NCBI GenBank assembly: GCA_038529265.1
Contig: JBCBDX010000003.1
Span: 186,001 to 250,000 of the forward strand
Length of the DNA: 64,000 nt
Source: JBCBDX01 sp038529265
GTDB lineage: Bacteria > Pseudomonadota > Alphaproteobacteria > Rhizobiales > Rhizobiaceae
Reading direction: 5' to 3'
This document shows positions 50,699-59,183 of the stretch, piece after piece. Numbering within the stretch: the stretch's first letter is position 1; each line of letters opens with the position of its first letter. Below the pieces are notes generated by a model. That model was not told where the DNA came from, made no database searches, and worked only from the letters and a program-made list of their open reading frames with translations. The position numbers and the translations under genes are program-made.

Positions 50699-51160
50699 CT
50701 AGTCAGGCACTTCTTGCTCTACCCAGTTTGTGCCAGCGCCCAACTCGGCGGCCTTGTCATCGAAATTATAGATGTCACAGGCGTCAAGCGACAGGCAGCC
50801 ACAGCCGATACAACCATCCAGCCTGTCGCGCAGGCGTTCTAGTGAATGGATACGCTCATCGATCACACCTCTGAAGCGACGGCTTATCCGCGCCCAATCA
50901 CGTTTGTTCGGTGCGCGATTATTTGGCAGACTTTCCAACTGTGCCCGAATTTCCTTTAGGCTGAATCCAAGGCGCTGGGATATGGCGATGAACGAGACAC
51001 GGCGCAGTTCTGCGCGTGAGAAATTACGCGTGCCTCCTAAGGAACGTACGGCAGAAATTAATCCTTCATCTGCATAATAGCGTATGGCGGATACGGCCAG
51101 ATTGGTGCGGGAAGCGACTTCGCCGATCGTCAAATACTTCTTTTTCGCAACGGTTGACAT
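50699..51160 (-). CDS. soxR: Redox-sensitive regulator SoxR
   Basis: A 153-residue MerR-family protein. The winged helix-turn-helix is at about 10-80 (LTIGEVASRTNLAVSAIRYY), a dimerisation helix follows, and a C-terminal [2Fe-2S] cluster motif has Cys117, Cys120, Cys122 and Cys128 (CIGCGCLSLDAC), exactly CX2CXCX5C. Oxidation by redox-cycling compounds switches it to an activator by untwisting promoters with long spacers. It is divergent from the VOC gene, and a SoxR box lies between. In most non-enteric bacteria SoxR controls a handful of genes, often a transporter or small-molecule modifier next to it. Confidence 0.96.
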   Translation of the reverse strand: MSTVAKKKYLTIGEVASRTNLAVSAIRYYADEGLISAVRSLGGTRNFSRAELRRVSFIAISQRLGFSLKEIRAQLESLPNNRAPNKRDWARISRRFRGVIDERIHSLERLRDRLDGCIGCGCLSLDACDIYNFDDKAAELGAGTNWVEQEVPD

Positions 51161-51166
51161 TTGCTC

Positions 51167-51197
51167 TTGATCTCAAGTGAACTTGAGAAACTATAAG
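51167..51197 (+). promoter_or_regulatory. SoxR-dependent promoter with SoxR box
   Basis: The 18-base dyad TCTCAAGTGAACTTGAGA (51171-51188) matches the SoxR consensus CCTCAAGTTAACTTGAGG at 15 positions. It sits between a -35 TTGATC (51167-51172) and a -10 TATAAG (51192-51197) with a 19-base spacer, the over-long spacing typical of MerR/SoxR-activated promoters. The promoter reads toward the VOC gene; soxR begins 6 bases to the left of its -35. Confidence 0.9.
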
Positions 51198-51231
51198 GCA
51201 CGTCATCACCGTAAATTGCAAGGAGTTGACG

Positions 51232-51624
51232 ATGAATCAGATACAAAGAACCGGCTTGGAGCATGTTAATTTCACCGTGCCAGACGCCAAGAAGTCTGCA
51301 CAGGATTTTATCGATATTTTCGGCTGGCATGTTCGTTGGGAAGGACCGGTGATGAACGGCGGTCATTCCGTGCATATCGGCGATGGCACGAGCTACCTGG
51401 CACTTTACTCACCGGCTGAAATTACCGGCAAACCCAGCATTAACAAGGCGCGCGTTGGTCACCTCAATCACATAGGTATTGTTGTCGACGATCTTGATGC
51501 GGTTGAAGCCAAGGTCATTGCAAAGGGTTACCGCCCTCACAGTCACGATAATTATGAGCCTGGCCGACGCTTCTACTTCAATGATGATAACGGATTAGAA
51601 GTGGAGGTTGTCAGTTACGCATGA
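51232..51624 (+). CDS. VOC-family (glyoxalase/bleomycin-resistance-like) protein, SoxR target
   Basis: A 130-residue protein beginning MNQIQRTGLEHVNFTVPDAK, with paired VOC modules: LEHVNFTVPDAKKSAQDFID and GHLNHIGIVVDDLDAVEAKV, ending FYFNDDNGLEVEVVSYA. Metal-binding His and Glu are at the expected places in both halves. VOC proteins are lyases, dioxygenases or drug-binding proteins. Because its promoter has a SoxR box, it probably deals with a redox-active small molecule. AGGAG is 6 bases upstream of ATG 51232; its 3' end overlaps trmL by 10. Confidence 0.9.
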   Translation: MNQIQRTGLEHVNFTVPDAKKSAQDFIDIFGWHVRWEGPVMNGGHSVHIGDGTSYLALYSPAEITGKPSINKARVGHLNHIGIVVDDLDAVEAKVIAKGYRPHSHDNYEPGRRFYFNDDNGLEVEVVSYA

Positions 51625-52076
51625 GACTGTCTGATCGCTTCAGCTGCAATGATGCCGACGCTGACAGCAAGGTTAAGTGAGCGCGCCTCGGGCTGCATGG
51701 GAATAGTGATCCGCTGGTCCGCCAGATTATGAACTTTTTCCGGCACGCCGCTGCTTTCGGAACCGAACAGAAGAACTTGCGGGATCGAAAGACTGCTGGA
51801 TGTGTAAGGTTCTGACGTTTTCGTTGTTAGCAACGTCAAAGGAAGCCGTTGCTCGATGCGCCAGACTTCGAACTGTGACCAATCTGCATGACGGGTGAGC
51901 GTTGTCATCGCTAGATAGTCCATTCCCGATCTCTTGAGCGACCGGTCGGAGACATCAAAGCCAGCGGGTTCGATTAGGTGAACGTGAAAGCCGAGACATG
52001 CTGCAGTGCGCAGGATTGTTCCCGTATTGCCGGCAATGTCTGGCTGATAGAGCGCAACATGGATGTCTTTTGTCAT
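51615..52076 (-). CDS. trmL: tRNA (cytidine/uridine-34-2'-O)-methyltransferase TrmL
   Basis: A 153-residue SPOUT methyltransferase with motif 1 IAGNTGTILRTAACLGFHVH, motif 2 LLFGSESSGVPEKVHN and motif 3 IPMQPEARSLNLAVSVGIIA, and SLKRSGMDYL between them: the compact TrmL/CspR form without an N-terminal domain. It methylates the wobble nucleotide of tRNA-Leu isoacceptors. ATG 52076 is preferred to an in-frame TTG two codons upstream. Confidence 0.93.
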   Translation of the reverse strand: MTKDIHVALYQPDIAGNTGTILRTAACLGFHVHLIEPAGFDVSDRSLKRSGMDYLAMTTLTRHADWSQFEVWRIEQRLPLTLLTTKTSEPYTSSSLSIPQVLLFGSESSGVPEKVHNLADQRITIPMQPEARSLNLAVSVGIIAAEAIRQSHA

Positions 52077-52157
52077 GAGCAACGCGTCACTGTCTTGTTT
52101 TCGTCATGGGGTTGATGTATCTCTTCGCCAACGCCTCAATCAATCAGGGAGACAGTG

Positions 52158-52223
52158 ATGGATTTCATTTTTATCGCGCCGCGTGTCGCCTGGTTGTCCG
52201 ACGATAGTAACCGTCACCGCTGA
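52158..52223 (+). CDS. Candidate 21-residue leader peptide upstream of the ABC pair
   Basis: ATG at 52158 with AGGGAGA about 6 bases upstream, an excellent ribosome site, opens a 21-codon frame (begins MDFIFIAPRVAW, ends SNRHR) closing at TGA 52221-52223. It lies 105 bases ahead of the first ABC half-transporter. A small stem CCCGC (52241-52245)/GCGGG (52252-52256) follows. A hydrophobic start and a basic histidine-containing end resemble regulatory arrest peptides, but no homologue is recalled. Confidence 0.5.
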   Translation: MDFIFIAPRVAWLSDDSNRHR

Positions 52224-52328
52224 CGCGCTCGTTCCCGTGGCCCGCCAAAGAGCGGGTATCCCATTTTCCAGTTTTCTGCGCCGTGGCGATATCGCGCCTG
52301 CGCTCCACTTTGTTTCCGAGGTTTCCCC

Positions 52329-54182
52329 ATGCTCTCGTGGTTTGAAAAACGTATTGATCCGTTCCCGCCCGAACGACCTACCCAGCCGCCGGCGTCGCTA
52401 GGCGCGTTTTTGTGGCATTACACTAAGCCGGTTTGGCCATTTTTGGCGCTGACATCGGCACTGATTGCTATCATTTCCGGCCTGCAAGTGATGCTGTTTG
52501 CATTTCTTGGCAATGTCGTTGACTGGTTGACCGAAGCTGATCCTGCAACCTTCTTTGCCGATGAGGCGACCGGCCTTTTCTGGATGGGCTTTGTGGTGTT
52601 GGTTTTGTTGCCGATCCTGTCGTTCATCCACACGATGCTGATGCACCAGACACTATTCGGCAATTATCCCATGACGATGCGCTGGAAGGCGCACCGCTAT
52701 ATGCTTGGTCAGTCATTTGGCTTTTATCAGGATGAGTTTGCCGGACGATTGGCGACCAAGGTCATGCAAACGTCGCTTAGTGTCCGCGAGACCGTGGTCA
52801 AGCTCGTCGATGTCTTCATCTATGTTGGCGTATATTTCCTTGGCACGCTGGTGTTGGTGATCACGCTTGACTGGATGCTGGCCATTCCGTTTGTGCTCTG
52901 GCTTGCGTTCTATGTTGGCACGCTGTGGTATTTCTTGCCCAAAATGCGAGTGATCTCGGAGCTTCAGTCCGATGCCCGCTCCATCATGACTGGCCGGATC
53001 GTCGATAGTTACACCAACATCCAGACTGTCAAACTCTTTGCGCATTCCAATCGCGAAGAAGACTATGCACGCGACTCCATGGATCAGTTTCTAAAGACCG
53101 TACACCCGCAAATGCGGCTCGTGACCTGGATGAACACGTGTGTCGACACGTCCAACTCGATTTTGCTCTTTGTTGTTGGTGCGATGGGCATCTGGGCTTG
53201 GCAAACCGGCAGCGTAACGGTTGGCGCTGTTGCTGTTGCCGTTGGCCTTGTCCTTCGTCTTGAGGGCATCGCGCACTGGGTGATGTGGGAGACTGCTGGC
53301 CTATTTGAAAACATCGGTACCGTGGAAGACGGTATGCGCACGATTTCGACGCGGCAGGATGTGCTGGATGCGCCCGAAGCCAAACAACTGGTCGTCGAGA
53401 AGGGCGATATAGCCTTTGACGGTATGACCTTCCATTATGGCAAGGGCAAAGGTGTGATTGACGGCCTGAACCTGCACGTGCAGCCCGGCGAAAAGGTCGG
53501 TCTCGTTGGGCGTTCCGGCGCGGGTAAATCGACGCTCATGAACGTGCTGCTGCGGCTTTATGATCTGGAGGGCGGGCACATCCGCGTTGATGGTCAGGAC
53601 ATCGCGAAAGTAAGTCAGGAAAGCCTGCGTCAGCAGATCGGTGTGGTCACGCAGGATACGTCGCTCTTACATCGTTCAGTTCGAGACAACATCGCTTATG
53701 GACGCCCGGACGCCACTGACGAGGAAATCATACAAGCGGCTAAACGGGCCAATGCGCATGATTACATCCTCGGACTTGTCGATATGAAGGGTCGCAAGGG
53801 GTACGACGCCCATGTGGGTGAACGTGGCGTGAAGCTGTCCGGCGGTCAGCGCCAACGGATCGCCATTGCCCGTGTGTTTTTAAAAGACGCACCGATTTTG
53901 GTGCTCGATGAGGCGACGTCAGCGCTCGACTCAGAGGTGGAAGCAGCCATTCAGGAGAACCTGAATGCGCTGATGGATGGCAAGACCGTAATTGCGATTG
54001 CGCACCGGCTTTCGACTATCTCCAGCCTCGACCGGCTGATCGTGTTGGACAAGGGCTCTATTGTCGAAGACGGCACGCATGATGAACTCACGCAGACCGG
54101 TGGTCTTTATGCTGATCTGTGGGCGCGCCAGTCCGGTGGGTTTATCAATAGCGATGAGGCAGCGAAGGTTGCCGCTGAGTGA
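52329..54182 (+). CDS. ABC exporter half-transporter 1 (fused membrane and ATPase domains)
   Basis: A 617-residue protein: six membrane helices in about residues 35-320, then an ATP-binding domain with Walker A GRSGAGKST (near 394), signature LSGGQRQRIAIAR, Walker B ILVLDEATSALD and the switch histidine in IAIAHRLST. It is a type IV (MsbA/multidrug-like) exporter half. GAGG is 7 bases upstream of the ATG. The second gene is a paralogue 90 bases downstream, so the two probably form a heterodimer. The substrate is unknown; both NBDs look catalytically intact. Confidence 0.92.
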   Translation: MLSWFEKRIDPFPPERPTQPPASLGAFLWHYTKPVWPFLALTSALIAIISGLQVMLFAFLGNVVDWLTEADPATFFADEATGLFWMGFVVLVLLPILSFIHTMLMHQTLFGNYPMTMRWKAHRYMLGQSFGFYQDEFAGRLATKVMQTSLSVRETVVKLVDVFIYVGVYFLGTLVLVITLDWMLAIPFVLWLAFYVGTLWYFLPKMRVISELQSDARSIMTGRIVDSYTNIQTVKLFAHSNREEDYARDSMDQFLKTVHPQMRLVTWMNTCVDTSNSILLFVVGAMGIWAWQTGSVTVGAVAVAVGLVLRLEGIAHWVMWETAGLFENIGTVEDGMRTISTRQDVLDAPEAKQLVVEKGDIAFDGMTFHYGKGKGVIDGLNLHVQPGEKVGLVGRSGAGKSTLMNVLLRLYDLEGGHIRVDGQDIAKVSQESLRQQIGVVTQDTSLLHRSVRDNIAYGRPDATDEEIIQAAKRANAHDYILGLVDMKGRKGYDAHVGERGVKLSGGQRQRIAIARVFLKDAPILVLDEATSALDSEVEAAIQENLNALMDGKTVIAIAHRLSTISSLDRLIVLDKGSIVEDGTHDELTQTGGLYADLWARQSGGFINSDEAAKVAAE

Positions 54183-54226
54183 CTGGCATCACTTGCCAAT
54201 TGGTGGGCCGTAACCTGAGTGTGAGA

Positions 54227-54253
54227 GAAAGGCGGGGTGGCATCCCGCCTTTC
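54227..54253 (+). other. Hairpin between the two ABC genes
   Basis: A perfect 10-bp inverted repeat, GAAAGGCGGG (54227-54236) with CCCGCCTTTC (54244-54253) and a 7-base loop, in the intergenic gap. There is no T run, so it is more likely an RNA-processing or stability element than a terminator. Confidence 0.7.
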
Positions 54254-54272
54254 AGCGCCTACATCCTTTCAC

Positions 54273-56189
54273 ATGGCGCGTAACACTCCCCAACCATGGC
54301 GGCCGGATCCCGATCCGAAATATCGGAACATGACCCATCCGGTCTGGAACCGGGTCGAGCGGTTTGTGGAGCCGTTCCATGACACAGGCCGTGAGTTGCT
54401 GCCGACCAATGCCTGGTCGTTCATCTGGTACTTCGCCAAACAGGCCAAATGGCCGTTTATCGCGCTTTTGATTGTTGGTGGTTTGGTTGGTGCGGTTGAT
54501 GCCGCGCTCTATTGGGGCGTTGGCTGGCTGATCGATATTCTCGATGCCTCGTCGCCAACGGCGCTGTTTACCGACTATTGGCCTGAGCTGGTTGCGTTTG
54601 GTGCGCTGCTTCTTGTTGTGCGTGCGCTTGTCATGATTGGCGCGGCGATTGTCGAACAACAGGTCATCGTTCCGCGCTTTTATACCATGGTGCGCTGGCA
54701 ATCGTTCCGACGGGTGATCGAGCAACCCTACGAGTTTTATCAGGATGATTTTGCAGGCCGCATCGCTACCAAGATCATGCAGGCGGGCGAGTCGGTCGGC
54801 GATTTCATTGTCACTTCGCTGCAATCGCTCTGGTCGTTTGTGACCTTTGTACTGCTGACACTTGCCGTGCTCACGACGCTCGATTGGCGCATGGGCATTG
54901 TGGTTGGTGTTTGGGCGGCGGGTTATGCGGTTATTGTGAGGTTTTTGCTACCTCGCCTGCGAGCGGCCGGTAAGAACAACGCCAATGAGCGCTCGGTTCT
55001 GAACGGTCGCATGGTCGATATCTTCACCAACATTCTGACCGTGAAGCTGTTTGACACCGGTGCCCGCGAAAACGGCGATATCAAGACTGCGCTGTCGCAT
55101 TATCTGGGCGCCGTTACGCATTTGACGCGCATGATCACGCTGGTCCGCACTGCCGTTGCGGTGCTCAATGGCATGATGATGACGGCGGTCGCCATCATCG
55201 CGGTTCAGGGCTGGATTGCCGGTTCGATTTCTACCGGTGCCATTGCTGCGACGATGGGTTTGGTGTTCCGGCTCAACCAGATGTCCGGCTGGATGATGTT
55301 CAATATCAACGGCCTGATCCGGGCCTTCTCGACGGTTCAGGATGCTGTCGAGACGATTTCCGTTGAGCCGAAAATCCGCGACAGAGCCGATGCGAAAGTT
55401 CTTGATCGCGTCAACGGAGAGATTCGTTTTGACGATGTGCGCTTCAATTATGGCAAAGAGCATATTCAGCTGTTTGAGGGTTTGAACCTTGCCATCAAAC
55501 CCGGTGAGAAGGTTGGTCTTGTGGGCCCATCTGGCGCTGGCAAATCAACCATCGTCAATCTGACATTGCGCCTGTTTGAACCCAAAAGTGGAACCATCTC
55601 AATTGATGGCACCACGATCAATGATGTTACGCAGGCAAGCCTTCGTGCACAGTTTGGCGTCGTTAGCCAGGAGCCGTCGTTGCTGCATCGGTCTTTGAAG
55701 GACAATATTGCCTACGGCGCGCCACAAGCCTCGATGGAGGATATCATCGCTGCAGCCCATAAGGCGCAAGCGCATGACTTTATTCTTGACGCAGAAGACC
55801 CGCGTGGCCGGCGTGGCTATGAAGCCCACGTTGGCGAGCGGGGCATCAAGCTTTCAGGCGGGCAGCGGCAACGGGTCGCGATAGCGCGCGTGATGCTCAA
55901 AAACGCGCCGATTCTGATCCTGGATGAGGCAACATCGGCTCTCGATTCGGAGATTGAGGCTGCGATTCAAGACAATCTGGCCGCGCTGATGGAAGGCAAA
56001 ACAGTGCTTGCCATCGCGCATCGGCTTTCCACCATTGCTGCGCTGGATCGGCTGGTTGTCATCGATAAAGGCCGCATTGTACAGGAAGGCACGCACAATC
56101 AGTTGCTTGCCGATCAAAATGGGCTTTATGCCCGCCTTTGGGCGCGCCAATCGGGTGGCTTTTTGCCAATTGCGGAAGCGGCGGAGTAA
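54273..56189 (+). CDS. ABC exporter half-transporter 2
   Basis: A 638-residue paralogue of the preceding protein. It has a membrane domain (about 55-330) and an ATPase domain with Walker A GPSGAGKST (near 418), signature LSGGQRQRVAIAR, Walker B ILILDEATSALD and IAHRLST. The matched C-termini (YARLWARQSGGF here, YADLWARQSGGF in the first) show recent common origin. ATG at 54273 lacks a strong ribosome site; GTG at 54237 lies in the hairpin loop and is less credible, so translation may be coupled to the first gene. The exported compound is unknown. Confidence 0.92.
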   Translation: MARNTPQPWRPDPDPKYRNMTHPVWNRVERFVEPFHDTGRELLPTNAWSFIWYFAKQAKWPFIALLIVGGLVGAVDAALYWGVGWLIDILDASSPTALFTDYWPELVAFGALLLVVRALVMIGAAIVEQQVIVPRFYTMVRWQSFRRVIEQPYEFYQDDFAGRIATKIMQAGESVGDFIVTSLQSLWSFVTFVLLTLAVLTTLDWRMGIVVGVWAAGYAVIVRFLLPRLRAAGKNNANERSVLNGRMVDIFTNILTVKLFDTGARENGDIKTALSHYLGAVTHLTRMITLVRTAVAVLNGMMMTAVAIIAVQGWIAGSISTGAIAATMGLVFRLNQMSGWMMFNINGLIRAFSTVQDAVETISVEPKIRDRADAKVLDRVNGEIRFDDVRFNYGKEHIQLFEGLNLAIKPGEKVGLVGPSGAGKSTIVNLTLRLFEPKSGTISIDGTTINDVTQASLRAQFGVVSQEPSLLHRSLKDNIAYGAPQASMEDIIAAAHKAQAHDFILDAEDPRGRRGYEAHVGERGIKLSGGQRQRVAIARVMLKNAPILILDEATSALDSEIEAAIQDNLAALMEGKTVLAIAHRLSTIAALDRLVVIDKGRIVQEGTHNQLLADQNGLYARLWARQSGGFLPIAEAAE

Positions 56190-56329
56190 GGCTTTCCACA
56201 ATTCCGCGACACCTTGTCGTCATGCCATCGTCTAGGCTGGACTTTGCCCTACCTACCGCGTAATGCCGCTGCCATCTATGTGTTGCGGCCGGTAATGGCC
56301 CTTTGCGTATTATAAAAGAGGTAAATCCC

Positions 56330-56887
56330 GTGTCAGACACGACGAATGAGCCAGAAGGCGAAATGCCCACGCGGCGCGATTTTATTTATGTTGCAACCGG
56401 CATGATGGGCGCTGTGGGTGCTGTTGGCATCGCTTGGCCATTTGTTGCCTCCATGGCTCCTGATGCTGACGTTTTGGCAGCCGGTCAGCCGGTTGAATTG
56501 GACATATCATCTGTTGAGCCGGGCGGGACAATCACAGTAAATTGGCGGGGCCTTCCCTACTTTGTCCGTCATTTGACGGAAGATGAGCTTACGGCCGCTG
56601 AAGGCCTTGGCGAAGGCGATATGAAAGACTTTGCGCCGGTTCCAGATCGTATCGGCGGCCCGGAAGGCAACACGACATGGGCGATCGTTGCAGCGAACTG
56701 TACCCACCTGGGTTGTGTACCCAACATTGTTGATAGCGCACCCGAAGGCTGGTTCTGCCCATGCCACGGCTCCGTTTTTGACATGACGGGCCGTATTCTG
56801 CGCGGTCCTGCCGCATCGAATTTGCCGCTTCCACCATATGTATTTGCCGATGAAACAACGCTGATCATTGGCACTGACCAAGCATAG
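56330..56887 (+). CDS. petA: Ubiquinol-cytochrome c reductase Rieske iron-sulfur subunit
   Basis: A 185-residue protein starting at GTG (56330) behind GAGG. A twin-arginine signal-anchor (TRRDFIYVATGMMGAVGAVG) targets the folded domain to the periplasm. The cluster motifs are CTHLGC (Cys124, His126) and CPCHGS (Cys143, His146) with flanking disulfide cysteines 129 and 145. It passes electrons from ubiquinol to cytochrome c1 in complex III. It is the first gene of the petABC operon, 11 bases from petB. The longer frame from 56303 starts at TTG and is unlikely. Confidence 0.96.
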   Translation: MSDTTNEPEGEMPTRRDFIYVATGMMGAVGAVGIAWPFVASMAPDADVLAAGQPVELDISSVEPGGTITVNWRGLPYFVRHLTEDELTAAEGLGEGDMKDFAPVPDRIGGPEGNTTWAIVAANCTHLGCVPNIVDSAPEGWFCPCHGSVFDMTGRILRGPAASNLPLPPYVFADETTLIIGTDQA

Positions 56888-56898
56888 GACAAGACGAT

Positions 56899-58218
56899 AT
56901 GAGTAATCTTGAACAGCATGGCACCTATAATCCGACGTCTGGTATCGGAAAATGGATGGATGCGCGCCTGCCGCTGCCCCGTTTGATGTATGATTCCTTT
57001 GTGGCCTATCCAGTGCCGCGCAATTTGAACTACGCCTACACATTTGGTGGCATGCTGACGATCATGCTGGTCGTGCAGATCTTGACCGGCGTGTTTCTGG
57101 CGATGCACTATGTGGCCTCGACCGGCGGCGCGTTTAACTCCGTCGAGCACATCATGCGTGATGTGAATTATGGTTGGCTTATGCGCTACATGCATGCCAA
57201 CGGCGCATCATTCTTCTTTATCGCCGTTTACCTGCACATTTTCCGTGGCATGTATTACGGCTCTTACAAGGCGCCTCGTGAGTTGCTTTGGATTTTGGGT
57301 TGCATCATCTTCCTTCTGATGATGGCGACGGCCTTTATGGGTTACGTTCTGCCTTGGGGTCAGATGTCCTTCTGGGGCGCAACCGTGATCACCGGCTTCT
57401 TTACGGCCTTCCCGGTTGTTGGTGAGCCAATTCAGCAACTCTTGCTCGGTGGTTTTGCTGTCGACAACCCAACATTGAACCGGTTCTTCTCACTACACTA
57501 CCTGCTGCCGTTCATGATCGCCGGTGTTGTGATCCTGCACGTGTGGGCCTTGCATGTGACCGGTCAAACAAACCCTACCGGCATTGAGGTGAAGTCAAAG
57601 ACGGATACTGTGCCATTTACACCATACGCGACCATCAAGGATGCGTTTGCCCTTTGCGTGTTCCTGGCCGTGTTCGCGTACTTTATCTTCTATATCCCAA
57701 ACTATCTGGGTCACGCTGACAACTACATTCCGGCCAACCCGCAGGTGACACCGGCGCACATCGTGCCTGAGTGGTACTTCCTGCCATTCTACGCGATCCT
57801 GCGTGCGATCACTTTCGATATCGGTCCAATCTCGTCCAAGCTCGGCGGCGTTCTGGCGATGTTTGCATCAATTGCGATCTTGTTCGTTATGCCTTGGCTT
57901 GACACATCAAAGGTTCGCTCTGCGGTTTATCGCCCGATGTACAAAGTCGCCTTCTGGGTATTTGCGGCAAACGCATTGTTCCTGGGCTGGCTGGGTGCCA
58001 AACCTGCGGAAGGCGTTTATACAGCGCTCGCCCAGATCTCGACCGCATACTATTTCGGTTTCTTCCTGATCATCCTGCCGCTGCTGGGGATCATTGAGAA
58101 ACCGCGTCGGACGCCGAACTCTATCACGGAAGCTGTACTGTCAAAGGTGCCTGAGGTAACGGGCGGCGCCACGGCGCAGCCAGCAGGTGCGGCTGCCGCT
58201 CCGGACAAGAAGTCCTAA
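56899..58218 (+). CDS. petB: Cytochrome b of the bc1 complex
   Basis: A 439-residue membrane protein with eight or so helices. It carries haem-ligand histidines in LAMHYVAST, MRYMHANGASFFFIAVYLHI and LLPFMIAGVVILHVWALHVT, the Qo-site motif IVPEWYFLPFYAIL and GQMSFWGATVITGFF. It holds the low- and high-potential haems b and both quinone sites of complex III. The short Ala/Pro-rich C-terminal extension (TAQPAGAAAAPDKKS) is common in alphaproteobacteria. Confidence 0.97.
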   Translation: MSNLEQHGTYNPTSGIGKWMDARLPLPRLMYDSFVAYPVPRNLNYAYTFGGMLTIMLVVQILTGVFLAMHYVASTGGAFNSVEHIMRDVNYGWLMRYMHANGASFFFIAVYLHIFRGMYYGSYKAPRELLWILGCIIFLLMMATAFMGYVLPWGQMSFWGATVITGFFTAFPVVGEPIQQLLLGGFAVDNPTLNRFFSLHYLLPFMIAGVVILHVWALHVTGQTNPTGIEVKSKTDTVPFTPYATIKDAFALCVFLAVFAYFIFYIPNYLGHADNYIPANPQVTPAHIVPEWYFLPFYAILRAITFDIGPISSKLGGVLAMFASIAILFVMPWLDTSKVRSAVYRPMYKVAFWVFAANALFLGWLGAKPAEGVYTALAQISTAYYFGFFLIILPLLGIIEKPRRTPNSITEAVLSKVPEVTGGATAQPAGAAAAPDKKS

Positions 58219-58242
58219 TCTGTGGGTCAGGGAACAATAAAA

Positions 58243-59082
58243 ATGAAAAAGCTACTCACAAAGATCGTGGCTGCAGTTGTCGCGGTATCGTTTGTCGCAG
58301 CGCCGGCATTTGCTGCAGGTAAATACCCTTTGAAGAAGCCAAGATATGTTGATTGGTCTTTTGCGGGTCCATTTGGCACATATGACAAAGCCCAACTTCA
58401 ACGCGGCCTGAAAGTTTATACAGAGCTCTGTTCTGCTTGCCACTCAATGGAGCTTGTTGCTTTCCGCGACCTGGCCGACCTTGGCTATTCTGAGGACCAG
58501 ATCAAGTCTTTCGCCGCTCAGTATGAAGTGGAAGACGGCCCGAACGAAGATGGCGAGATGTTTATGCGGGCTGCTACGCCTGCTGATCGATTCCCAAGCC
58601 CGTTTGCGAACCGTGAAGAAGCGATTGTCTCCAACGGCGGTGCTTATCCTCCAGACTTCTCATTGCTGGCCAAAGCACGTCACGTCGAGCGCGGTTTCCC
58701 GACCTTCGTAGTGGATATCTTCACGCAATATGCCGAAGGCGCGCCTGACTATATCTATTCGCTCCTGACCGGTTACACGGACGATATCCCTGAGGAGTAT
58801 ATCGATCAGGTCGGCGATCTGAACTATAATCCATACTTCGTCGGCGGCGCCGCTTTGGCTATGGCCCAACCGCTGTGGGGTGATGATGTCGAGTATGATG
58901 ATGGTACCCCCACAACGCTGGAACAGCATGCGGAAGACGTCACTGCTTTCATGATGTGGGCAGCTGAACCGAAGCTGGAAGAGCGAAAGCAGCTGGGCTT
59001 CCGCGTTATGGTCTTTCTGATCATCTTCTCTGTATTGCTTTATCTATCCAAAAAGCAGGTTTGGAGCCGCTTGAAAAACTAA
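58243..59082 (+). CDS. petC: Cytochrome c1
   Basis: A 279-residue protein with a signal peptide (MKKLLTKIVAAVVAVSFVAA, cleavage near AFA) and the haem-binding CSACH (Cys63, Cys66, His67). The distal methionine region is in AAALAMAQPLWGDDVEYDDG-type sequence, and one C-terminal anchor helix (VMVFLIIFSVLLYLSKKQ) follows. It is a separate gene and not fused to cytochrome b as in some rhizobia. ATG at 58243 is preceded by AGGGAA; the frame from 58222 is a shadow extension. It ends the petABC operon. Confidence 0.95.
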   Translation: MKKLLTKIVAAVVAVSFVAAPAFAAGKYPLKKPRYVDWSFAGPFGTYDKAQLQRGLKVYTELCSACHSMELVAFRDLADLGYSEDQIKSFAAQYEVEDGPNEDGEMFMRAATPADRFPSPFANREEAIVSNGGAYPPDFSLLAKARHVERGFPTFVVDIFTQYAEGAPDYIYSLLTGYTDDIPEEYIDQVGDLNYNPYFVGGAALAMAQPLWGDDVEYDDGTPTTLEQHAEDVTAFMMWAAEPKLEERKQLGFRVMVFLIIFSVLLYLSKKQVWSRLKN

Positions 59083-59108
59083 GTCGCGAGGCGACGACGG
59101 ATAATTTT

Positions 59109-59135
59109 AAGGGGGTGCGCTTGCGCCCCTTTTTT
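59109..59135 (+). terminator. Rho-independent terminator after petABC
   Basis: AAGGGGG-T-GCGC (59109-59120), loop TT, GCGCCC (59123-59128) and a T run to 59135: a strong hairpin with a single bulged T. It separates petABC from apt. Confidence 0.8.
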
Positions 59136-59183
59136 GTGCGTGCACATAAAGCCGTACGACTGCTCAGACAAAGGATGATATCG

